From NCBI RefSeq assembly GCF_018294505.1, contig NC_057800.1, positions 479,756,530 through 479,820,529 on the forward strand: a stretch of DNA of 64,000 nt, given 5' to 3'. The DNA comes from Triticum aestivum. Taxonomy: Eukaryota > Streptophyta > Magnoliopsida > Poales > Poaceae. The notes beneath the pieces were generated by a model, which ran no database searches, was not told the origin of the DNA, and saw only the letters and a list, made by a program, of their open reading frames with translations. This document shows positions 11,537-20,324 of this stretch, piece after piece. The position numbers were made by a program, and so were the translations under genes. Every line of letters starts with the position of its first letter. The stretch's first letter is position 1.

Positions 11537-13267
11537 TGAAGGAAATATGCCCTAGAGGCAATAATAAAGTTATTATTTATTTCCTTATTTCATGATAAAT
11601 GTTTACTATTCATGATAGAATTGTATTAACCAGAAACATAATACATGTGTGAATACATAGACAAACAGAGTGTCACTAGTATGCCTCTACTTGACTAGCT
11701 CGTTGATCAAAGATGGTTATGTTTCCTAACCATAGACATGAGCTGTCATTTGATAAACGGGATCACATCATTAGGAGAATGATGTGATTGACTTGACCCA
11801 TTCCGTTAGCTTAGCACTTGATCGTTTTAGTTTACTGCCATTGCTTTCTTCATGACTTATACATGTTCCTATGACTATGAGATTATGCAACTCCCGATTA
11901 CCGGAGGAACACTTTGTGTGCTACCAAACATCACAACATAACTGGGTGATTATAAAGGTGCTCTATAGGTGTCTCCGATGGTACTTGTTGACTTCGCGTA
12001 GATCGAGATTAGGATTTGTCACTCCGATTGTCGGAGAGGTATTTGTGGGCCCTCTCGGTAATGCACATCACTATAAGCCTTGCAAGCAATGCAACTAATG
12101 AGTTAGTTGCGGGATGATGCATTACGGAAATGAGTAAAGAGACTTGCCGGTAACGAGATTCAACTAGGTATTGAGATACCGACGATTGAATCTCGGGCAA
12201 ATAACACACCAATGACAAAGGGAACAACGTATGTTGTTATGCGGTTTGACCGATAAAGATCTTCGTAGAATATGTAGGAGCCAATATGAACATCCAGGTT
12301 CCGCTATTGGTTATTGACCGGAGACATGTCTCGATCATGTCTACATAGTTCTCGAACCCGTAGGGTCCGCACGCTTAACGTTCGGTGACGATCCGTATTA
12401 TGAGTTTATGTGATTTGATGTACCGAAGGTAGTTCGGAGTCCCGGATGAGATCGGGGACATGGCGAGGAGTCTCGAAATGGTCGAGACATAAAGATCGAT
12501 ATATTGGACGACTATATTCGGACATCAGAAAGGTTCCGAGTGATTTAGCTATTTTTCGGAGTACCGAGGAGTTATGGGAATACGGGGAAGAAGTATTGGG
12601 CCTCATGGGCCAAGTAGTCTAAGAGAGGAGGCAGGGCGCGCGCCCCCCTTAGCCCAAACCGAATTGGACTAGGGGGCCGGGCCCCCTTTCCTCCTTTCCT
12701 CCCTCTCCTTCCTTCTCCCTTTCCTCCTTTCTTTCCTCCTAGTAGGAGTAGGAAAGGGGAGTCCCACTCCTACTAGGAGGAGGACTCCTCCTCCTAGCGC
12801 GCCTTGCAAGGGCCGGCTGGCCTCCCCCTTGCTCCTTTATATACGGGGGCAGGGGGCACCCTAGAACACACAAGTTGATTGTTCCAAGCCGTGTGCGGTG
12901 CCCCCCTCCACCGTAATCCACCTCGATCATATCGTAGCGGTGCTTAGGCGAAGCCCTACGTTTGTAGCAACATCATCACCGTCATCACGCCGTCGTGCTG
13001 ACGGAACTCTCTCGTGAAGCTCTGCTGGATCGGAGTTCGTGGGACGTCATCGAGTTGAACGTGTGCTGAACTCGGAGGTGCCGTCTGTTTGGTACTTGGA
13101 TCAGTCAGGTCGTGAAGATGTTCGACTACATCAACCACGTTCTCATAACGCTTCCGCTTACGGTCTACAAGGGTACGTGGACGATATTCTCCCCACTCAT
13201 TGCTATGCATCACCATGATCTTGCGTGTGCGTAGGAATTTTTTTTGAAATTACTGCGTTCCCCAACA
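11537..13267 (+). mobile_element. Solo Angela-type Copia LTR inserted in Copia A
   Basis: A complete LTR of 1731 bases runs from TGAAGGAAATATGCCC to CCCCAACA and splits the RNase H domain of Copia A between NPVHH and TKHIEL. No primer binding site or interior is attached, so this is a solo LTR left by LTR-LTR recombination. The flanking five bases are TGACG and CGATG, so there is no clean target-site duplication. It has the family hairpin near 12760 and a TATA box near 12838. Confidence 0.88.
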
Positions 13268-13710
13268 CGATGATGATGAACCGGGTTGACAGAGAGGTAG
13301 ACGGTGGAGACGTTGTCGCAGTAGACCACCGTGGCCTTACCAACGGGACATGAGAGCTCGTGAAGAAGCTGACGAAGCCAGGAACAATCGGCGACGACGT
13401 TGGCCACAACACGATACTCAATCTCGGCGCTAGACCGGGAGACCGTGGGCTGCCGCTTGGACGACCATGAAACCAGGGATGGTCCAAGGAAGATGCAATA
13501 ACCCGAAGTGGGGCGGTGGGTGTTCGGGCAGCCGACCCAGTCAGCGTCGGAGTAGGCGACAAGATCAATGGCAGTGGAGGCGCGCAAAGTGGGACCAAGA
13601 TCCATAGCACCACGGATGTAGCGTAGAATCCGCTTGACAGCGGTCCACTGAACGTCTCGAGGAGCATGCATATGAAGGCAGACCTACTGAACCGCATACT
13701 GAAGCTCCGA
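13268..13710 (-). pseudogene. Copia A RNase H domain (N-terminal part)
   Basis: The minus strand encodes the RNase H segment with YSDADWVGCP, SWSSKRQPTVSRSSAEIEYR and a VVYCDN motif, continuous with the tail at 11336-11536 if the solo LTR is removed. The catalytic-type aspartates in YSDAD and the SSAEIEY stretch are present. The frame changes near 13700 relative to the reverse transcriptase upstream. Confidence 0.88.
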
Positions 13711-14830
13711 TCAAGTGAGAGTGACGTACTGAAGAGCACCAACAGTGGACTTGTAGAAAGCAACATCCGAAGCAGGAGAACCATCAGTAGCAGAGAGTTT
13801 GGCCTTCGTATCAACATGCGTGGCCGTGGGTTTGCAGTTAAGCATCCCAACACGGTCAAGGAGCTCATGAGCATACTTCCGCTGATGAAGAAAGAACCCA
13901 TCAGGACGGCGCACCACCTCTACACCGAGGAAGTAGTGCAACGAGCCCAAGTCCTTGATGGTAAACTCAGCGCGAAGACGATCTGTAAGCTGGCAAAGGA
14001 GCTCATGGGTGCATGCTGTTAGGATCATGTCGTCAACGTAGAGGAGCAAATACGTCGTGTCAGCGCCCTGGCGATAGATGAACAACGAAGCATCGGAGCG
14101 TGTTGAGCAGAAGCCGAGCTGACGAAGAAACATTGCGATGCGCTGGTACCAGGTGCGAGAGGCCTGCTTGAGCCCATATAATGAACGAGAAAGGAGGCAC
14201 ACTTGATCTGGACACGTCGGATCAACAAACCCGGTGGGATGCTGACAAAAAACCTGCTCGTCGAGGTGACCATGAAGAAAGGCGTTGGAGACGTCCATCT
14301 GATGAACCGACCATGCATGAGAGTTCGCAAGTTGTAAAACAATGCGGATCGTCCCGGGCTTAACAACCAGAGCGAAGGTGTCGGTGAAGTCCATGCCGGC
14401 GCGTTATCGGAAGCCACAAACAACCCAAGGTGCCTTGTAGTGGTCAAGGGTGCCGTAGGGGCGAAACTTGTGTTTGAAGACCCACTTCCGGGTGATCACA
14501 TTGGCGTGCCGAGGTCGGGGAAGAAGCTGCCAAGTCCGGTTCCGCTGCAATGCGTCGAACTCCTCCTGCATCGCAGCCATCCAAAGAGGATCACGAAGAG
14601 CGGCCCAAACCGAGGACATTAGATGAGATGGTGCAGACGTACCCATCCGAGGCGTAACGCGAGCTCGGACGGAAGACACCCATACGGGAGCATGTAACCG
14701 GACCGACCACGGGACCAGCCACGGGTGGAGGCCTGGCAGGACCAGCGGGCGCACCCACGGGAGAGGCAGACCCATTAGACAGGGCCGGGGCGGCAGAAGA
14801 CGTCGGCGAGGCCGCATCATTCACGGGTTC
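13711..14830 (-). pseudogene. Copia A reverse transcriptase (broken frames)
   Basis: The minus strand encodes a Copia reverse transcriptase. An N-terminal segment has DALQRNRTWQL and KWVFKHKF; motif A is QMDVSNAFLHG; then come SLYGLKQASRTWY and the catalytic YVDD at 14029-14040, which is intact. A frameshift and premature stop near 14395-14410 separate the N-terminal part from the polymerase core, so the copy is inactive despite intact catalytic residues. Confidence 0.88.
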
Positions 14831-16146
14831 CGCGGTGGCCGCGGGAGAGGCCGACCATGCCGGGGTGAAGGCCGCCGTGAGAGATGGCGTGGCAGCCGGG
14901 TGACGCCGACCCGGTGACGCCGGCTGGTGAGGGGGTCGCCCTAGGAGGCGTCGAAGCGGCCGCAGGCGAGGCCGACCATCGTGCGGGGGCACGGATGGGT
15001 GCGTCAAGCCCGAGGAGGCAGCCGCGGAAGGGCCCGACCCCGAGGGGGGCGCAGCGGGCGAGCGCTCAGGGGCGCCCAAGGCCGACAGAGGACGACGGCG
15101 CGGAGGACCCGCCGCGGTAGAGGATGAAGGTGCCACATGTTCCTGTGCAAAGGAAAAAACAAGCTCATCAAAGTACACGTGCCGGTAGGTGATGACACGA
15201 TGAGACACAGGGTCATGGCAGCGATAACCCTTTGTGTTGGCCGGGTAACCAAGGAAGAGACATAGAACGGAACGAGGAGCAAGTTTATGAGGTGCAGTGG
15301 CGGTGGTGTTAGGGTAGCAACGACAACCGAAAATCCGGAGGCCATCGTAGGAGGGAGGGGTGCCATATAGGAGATGGTCCAGCGTATAGTTCCAGCGCGA
15401 GCGACAGGGTCGGAGGTTAATGAGGAGGGTGGCGGTGGCGAGGGCATCTGGCCAGAACTGGGAGGGCATGTATGCATGGAAAAGAAGGGTACACACACTC
15501 GTTGAGGGTGCGTAGGATGCGCTCGGTGCGATCGTTCTGTTGGGAGGTGTAAGGGCACGTGAGGCGAAACATGGTGCCATGGGAGGAAAGAAGGTGGTGA
15601 ATGGTGAGGTTGTCAAATTCTTTGCCGTTGTCGGTTTGAAGTGCGAGTATGGGCCGCCCAAACTATGTGAAAACATAAGCATAAAATGCAATGAGGGCAG
15701 CGGGAACATTGGATTTCCTACAAAGAGGAAATGTCCACAGAAAGTTAGAATAATCATCCAGTATAACAAGATAGTGGAGATAACCAGAATTACTGGGTAC
15801 TGGAGAGGTGCATACATCGCTATGAATAACTCAAACGAAGAAAAGCAACTGTGGATGAGGAAGTAAAAGGAAGGCGAACTTGTTTGCCTAACCGGCATGC
15901 TTCACAGGAGTGAGCGGCCGTTTTATTACATGAAAAAGAAAATCCTCTCATTATTTGATGAAGTGAAGAAGTGTTAGGATGCCCGAGACGAGCATGCCAA
16001 AGATCGACGCCGGTAGAAAGGGCTCGAGGACCACCCGAAGATGACGGCGACTGAACTGGATAGAGGTTGCCGGGACTGTCACAACGGTGAAGAATCATCC
16101 CGGTGCGAGCGTCCTTAACAGAAAAGCCAACTTCGTCAAATTCCAC
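14831..16146 (-). pseudogene. Copia A GAG-pre-integrase and integrase (broken frames)
   Basis: On the minus strand a GAG-pre-integrase segment (LWHARLGHP, then CRLGKQVRLPF near 15880) leads into an integrase whose core is read in shifting frames: PFTTFF and later PPNRT-like remnants, QFWPDALATATLLIN, RIFGCRCYPN and FLGYPANTKGYRC. A long proline- and alanine-rich linker of about 150 residues (14650-15130) joins integrase to reverse transcriptase. Several frameshifts lie between 15550 and 15850. Confidence 0.85.
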
Positions 16147-16149
16147 AGT

Positions 16150-17754
16150 TACAAAATTATCACAAGAAAGATTACGAATGGAAACTAAGTTCTGAATTAG
16201 ATGGGGAGAAACAATGACATTATTAACAGAGAGAGAGAGAGAGAGGTCTAGAGTTAGAGGTAAAAACTAGCGGAACCAATGTGAGAATAGGAAGACCAAC
16301 ACTGTTGCCGATGATGATGTGGGAGGGAGTGGATGTGGGATGGACGGAGGAGAGGTTACCCGGATGATCAAACATGTGTGCGGTGGCGCCGGAGTCCATG
16401 AACCAATCGCCACCGCCGGAGTAGGGGTGGCGGCTGCTGGAGTGCCGCTAGGAGCGCCGGGTCCCAAACACCGGGATAGGGCTGCTGGCCGTAGCCCGCG
16501 CCGTATGCAAGAGGGGCGCCGTAGGGGGACATGACGGGTGGGGCGGCGGGACCACCGTAGGCGCCGAAGGCGCCCGCTTGGGGCGCGACCAGGAGGGCCT
16601 GGTGTGTAGCCGGGCGGGGGGCGAGGATGCCCGGGGCGGGGGTCGTGGCACCGGCATGCTGTAAGCATGGACGACCCCCGTCCAGGGGTTGTAGCCGCCG
16701 ACCCATGGCGGCAGGGGCTGCTGCCCACCGTAGCGGGGCTGCTGAGGTTGACCGTCGCCACCTTTGCCTCCTCCTTGGCGCTGACCACCGCGACCTCGGC
16801 GATGATTCCCGCCGTTCCCGCCGTTGCGCGGCGGTTGGGTGAGCTGCGGCACCGTGGGCGGCAAGGGCTGCTGCCCACCGTAGCGGGGCTGCTGAGGTTG
16901 ACCGCCGCCACCTTTGCCTCCTCCTTGACGCTGACCACCGCGACCTCGACGACGATTCCCGCCGTTCCCGCCATTGCGCGACGGTTGGGTGGGCTGCGGG
17001 ACCATGGGCGGCAGGGGCTGCTGCATGGGGGCCGGATGACGAGGCGCCGGTGGTGGTGTCAGAGCGCCGTGGGAGAGACCGGCGACGAGAGCGGTGTGAG
17101 CAGCGCGCGTACGGAGGTTCTTCATCCGCCGTTCCTCAAGACGAAGATAGGGTTGCCCATGAGAGTGAGGTTGGACGCAGCGTTGCCGAAGTCCTCGTTG
17201 AGGCCGGCGGTGAGCGTTGACAGGAGAAGCTCATCTTCCACCTTGAACCCTACGTCGTTGAGCTCGTCGGAGAGGGTCTTGAGGCGGAGACAAAAGGCGT
17301 CAATGGTGGAGTCGTTCTGATGACACCCAAAAAACTCTTGCTGCAAGAAAACAGTCCATTGGAGCTTGTTGTCGGGGAAGAGGCAATTGATCTTGGTCCA
17401 CACCGTGTAGGCATCATCCCCATCGCGAACGACGATGTGGAAGATGTCCGGGGAGACGATGAGGAAGAACCACCGGATGAGGGTGGCGTCGATGGCCAGC
17501 CAGTTGGCGTCGCGGTTGCCGGCGAAGAAGTTGGTGAGGCCGTCCACATAATCACAAAGGTTGTACTCACGGAAGAGAAGATTGAAGTAGGTTTTTCAGG
17601 CATAGTAGTTCACAGAGGTGTCGGAGAGTGTGATGGGAATGTGATCGGAGAGAGGGATATTGCGGATGTCGGCCATGAAGGGCTCTTCGGGTTTAGATTC
17701 GTAGGAGGAGTCGAACGGGGTGCTGGGACGGGAGGAGGAGGACCTGGCCGACAT
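16150..17754 (-). pseudogene. Copia A gag and protease, with duplicated RGG segment
   Basis: An ATG at 17752-17754 begins Gag (MSARSSSSRPSTPFDSS). A stop interrupts the frame near 17600, after which the UBN2-type Gag core continues (NWLAIDATLIRWF, LQQEFFGCHQND, LSTLTAGLNEDF). The C-terminal part is rich in Gly, Arg, Gln and Pro and carries a 50-residue unit twice (16721-16870 and 16871-17020). No CCHC zinc knuckle is visible, so the RGG-rich part may stand in for RNA binding. The protease motif DSGA is at 16385-16396 in WFMDSGATAHMF. A (GA)n run lies near 16229-16244. Confidence 0.82.
16721..17020 (-). repeat. Two tandem 150-bp units in Copia A gag
   Basis: The unit beginning CTGCCCACCGTAGCGGGGCT on the plus strand at 16721 recurs at 16871, and a third start-like sequence follows at 17021. 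Each unit is 150 bases, so the reading frame is kept. Each encodes a segment with NGGNGGN, RRGRGGQRQGGGKGG and QPQQPRYGGQQPLPP. Confidence 0.9.
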
Positions 17755-17866
17755 GGCAGCGAGGCGTGGGAGGTGTGGCGACGCGGGTGGGAGAGGTGGC
17801 GGCTCGGGTGAGGGTGGGGAGCGGGGTTAGATGGGGGGCAGCGGCTCAGGATAGATGGGGTTTACA

Positions 17867-17919
17867 TGGAGGAAGACTTGGAGTAAACAAATACATGTGC
17901 TAAATACACATACTGAACA
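17867..17919 (-). mobile_element. Copia A 5' LTR remnant
   Basis: About 53 bases match the right part of the 3' LTR at 11282-11335 and end in the same CA/TG terminus. The remainder of this LTR and the primer binding site are missing between it and the gag leader, which indicates an internal deletion. Confidence 0.7.
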
Positions 17920-18279
17920 CGGTGTTAACATTATTTTTCACCGATACTGAATGGAACTAGCAGAGTGATGCGCCTGAAACATTCTCTTATGCACCACAAC
18001 TCCGCTCAATCACAAAGAGAGAAAAGGTAGTTCCACGCCTCTCTACGGTTCGAAAGCAGCTTACCAAAATCACACAACTTCTTCTTTCAGATGAAATCAC
18101 ACGGCTAGTTTCCTAGAGAAATTACATTGGAAATCATTGCTATAAAACAGCCTATCACCTAGCTAGAAATGGCCATCAAAAGAGTGAAAACTGGACAGCT
18201 GACACAAGGGTTGGCTGGCGTTGTGGGACACTTGTGCGCCAGGAAAAGCAAAAAATCATACATGGCGACACCGAGGCGG
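17920..18279. other. Flank between Copia A and the LEA_2-like gene
   Basis: No gene or recognisable repeat is seen. The right part, up to 18279, is the likely 3' untranslated and downstream region of the minus-strand gene at 18280-18999. Confidence 0.4.
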
Positions 18280-18999
18280 CTAAGCCAGGGGCGAAAACCA
18301 GTTCTGTGGAGCGAACACGGTGCAGGGCGTGACGGCGCCAGGCGCCCCACCGATCCCCGCCTTGCACCACATCCACGTCGGCGTGCCCGTGCCGGAGCGG
18401 GCGTCGCCTCCCTGGAGGAGCCTCACCTGAACCTCGAACTCCACGGCGCAGACTCTCTCCGCCGCCGCGATGCGGCCGCGCAGGTGCTCGGGCAGGTAAA
18501 CGCCGTCGTCCCAGTCCCACGCCAGCTCGAACGGCACCCCGCGCGCCCCCTTCCGCGGCACACAGAAGTCGGGCGTGTGGCCCGACGCGACGGTGTAGCC
18601 GCCGTACGTCATCACTCCCACCCCGTGGTGGTGGCACCTCTCCGTAGCGCGGCGGTTGCTGGCGTGCAGGACGACGTCGAAGGACCGGGGGATGGACGTC
18701 GTCGCGGCCGCAGCCCCCACGCTGCTGTTACTCGGGATCGGCGTCAAGTGGACGGAGAACTCAGGTGGCAAATCGTAGGTGAAGTAGTAGCACACCGTCC
18801 CGATGGTGCAGATCAACATGGCGAATTCACAGATCACGGAGATGATGTAGCGGGGGCAGGTGAGCACCGCCGGCCTCTTGAAGCCGGCGTCGCCACCGCG
18901 AAGGACGGAGACGCCACGTCCAGGCTTCGCGGCTGGGTACAATGTTTGCTTGACCAAATTCAACAAGGCTCGCACAAGTCGGAAGAGAAGAGATGGCAT
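18280..18999 (-). CDS. LEA_2/NDR1-HIN1-like membrane-anchored protein
   Basis: A single uninterrupted frame of 239 residues starts at an ATG (18997-18999). The protein has a basic N-terminal part (residues 1-49, several Arg/Lys), one hydrophobic helix at about 50-73 (YIISVICEFAMLICTIGTVC), then DLPPEFSV and a soluble domain of about 150 residues. The domain has the LEA_2 pattern of a beta-strand with FDVVLHASNRRA, then GVMTYGGYTVASGHTPDF, with several cysteines (CHHHG, FCVP, VCAVEF, WCKAG, PCTVF) that could pair outside the cytosol. NHL proteins of this layout sit in the plasma membrane or endomembranes and are often linked to stress or defence; that role is an inference. Two relatives lie at 36580-37183 and 37455-38063. 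A TATA box lies at 19097-19102. Codon use is GC-rich, as is usual for intronless grass genes. Confidence 0.75.
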   Translation of the reverse strand: MPSLLFRLVRALLNLVKQTLYPAAKPGRGVSVLRGGDAGFKRPAVLTCPRYIISVICEFAMLICTIGTVCYYFTYDLPPEFSVHLTPIPSNSSVGAAAATTSIPRSFDVVLHASNRRATERCHHHGVGVMTYGGYTVASGHTPDFCVPRKGARGVPFELAWDWDDGVYLPEHLRGRIAAAERVCAVEFEVQVRLLQGGDARSGTGTPTWMWCKAGIGGAPGAVTPCTVFAPQNWFSPLA

Positions 19000-19096
19000 G
19001 TTGCCGCGTACCGGTTGCAGATCTTCCCGGCGGCCGGTAGGGATCGTGCGCGTACTACGAATTTATTATTGTTTGCCTAGGGGCAGTAGGTCAAAA

Positions 19097-19102
19097 TATA
19101 TA
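19097..19102 (-). promoter_or_regulatory. TATA box of the LEA_2-like gene
   Basis: A TTATATAT stretch on the minus strand lies about 100 bases before the ATG at 18999, a normal spacing for a plant gene with a short leader. The Stowaway-type MITE starting at 19130 lies about 30 bases further upstream. Confidence 0.5.
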
Positions 19103-19129
19103 AGATAAAGTTCGACGAGTTATCTGTTA

Positions 19130-19715
19130 CTCTCTCAATTCCTAAATATAAGTCTTTTTACAAATTGCTATACGGATTACGTACGAAGCAAAATGGGTGA
19201 ATCTATACTCTAAAATCTATATAAATATGTATGTAATCTGTATTAAAATGGAAAATGCTTTGTGAAGCCGAGCTTCATGGAGGCCTCTAAATGTAAAATT
19301 TAAAATTTGTAAAAAATCATATTATTCACATTTCAAAAAAATTTAAAAAATATAGAAATAGATGAAGGCATAGTGCACAAGCGTGTAAATTTTTAGTACC
19401 CAGTACGAAATACATTGAAATGAGGTTGTGCAAAAAAGACAAATATGAGGCTTTTTAACACATGATACTATTCATCCTTTCAAACCATGAATTTATCTTT
19501 TTGTACGGGTCACATTTTAATTATTTCATCCTGAAATTTTACACACATATGCCTCACATCCATGTTTGTCTGTGCAATTTTTTTTCAGATTATTTTTTAA
19601 ACCAAAATTTTCGAATTCTAAAATTTTCAAAATTCGGCTTCCATGGAGGCCGAGAGCCACAACTCCATTCTTGTATTAAAATATTTAAAAGGGCTTATAT
19701 TTAGAAAGAGAGGGA
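19130..19715. mobile_element. Stowaway-type MITE interrupted by a second MITE
   Basis: The outer element starts CTCTCTCAATTCCTAAATAT after a TA and ends with the complementary GGGCTTATATTTAGAAAGAG, terminal inverted repeats of about 28 bases with mismatches. The inner sequence next to the left repeat resembles the Athos-like Stowaway group of Triticeae. It is split at 19250-19671. It lies directly upstream of the LEA_2-like gene and may be part of its promoter region. Confidence 0.75.
19250..19671. mobile_element. Nested Mutator-type MITE with 11-bp duplication
   Basis: This 422-base AT-rich insert is flanked by an 11-base direct repeat TGTATTAAAAT (19239-19249 and 19672-19682). Its ends hold imperfect inverted repeats built around CTCGGC, TCCATGGA and GCCGA. 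The duplication length and palindromic ends suggest a Mutator-type non-autonomous element; no coding sequence is present. Confidence 0.65.
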
Positions 19716-19874
19716 CTGTTTTTTCTAAATACCCATGAGTTAGGGCATCTTCAACGCTTTTTTTAGAAAGCAGACTACTGCGCGGCAACTGAGACCCTTA
19801 ATAGTGAGTTAGAAGTCAAGTTCAACACAAAAAATAAATAAATGACAAAGACAAAAGGGTTCTGAAGATGGGCA

Positions 19875-20106
19875 TGTTGAAGTGTATATGTGGATTACCT
19901 ATCCCTTTTAATAGTCCGGACTTTTGATTGCATTGGTTAGTGCATGAAGCTTAACATGGTACCAGAGTCCAAGTCCTGGCTTCTCAATTTCTCCAAGAAA
20001 ATTGTTGCCCCCCTCCCTCCCTTTTGTGCCCATGTATATGCCTCTTGAGCCATACCTCTGAGTCTGTCCACGTGTTGACTTCCCGCATCACATGAGAGGG
20101 AGTGTT
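19875..20106 (+). mobile_element. SMART/TRIM-like tiny LTR retrotransposon (3' LTR lost)
   Basis: An 82-base LTR (TGTTGAAGTGTATATG... to ...AGCTTAACA, 19875-19956) is followed at once by TGGTACCAGAGTCC, an initiator tRNA-Met-type primer binding site with one change. About 120 bases of interior end in the purine tract GAGAGGGAGTG at 20094-20104, after which only TGTT of the expected 3' LTR is present. The size class and sequence recall the SMART/FRetro129 group of grasses, which carry no coding region. The family name is from recall. Confidence 0.72.
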
Positions 20107-20324
20107 CACATCGAGCAGGGGCTAGCTAGCCAGGTGCAAGTGAGAGCCCACAGACACATAGACGCACAGACGCACAACAAGAAGAATACATCACCTCCCA
20201 GGCGCGAGCGAGATGACGCAGCACCCAGCCGCACCAGACTGTAGAGGAAGAAGACCTGCCTGCCGGTGCCACCACAAACTCGGGGAAGACCATGAAGAAC
20301 TTTTGCGGCACCTCTCACAACACA
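20107..20324. other. Spacer, possible LINE 3' untranslated region
   Basis: No gene is seen. As the LINE to the right is on the minus strand, this may contain its 3' untranslated tail, but no poly(A) (plus-strand poly-T) or target-site duplication was found. Confidence 0.35.

Noticed and set aside
16667..17320. 217-residue open frame on the plus strand
   Set aside because: It is the antisense shadow of the Copia A gag; the recognisable Gag and RGG repeats are on the minus strand.
18169..19080. 303-residue open frame on the plus strand
   Set aside because: It is the antisense of the LEA_2-like gene, has no domain and shows the Arg/Pro/Ala bias expected of an antisense GC-rich frame.
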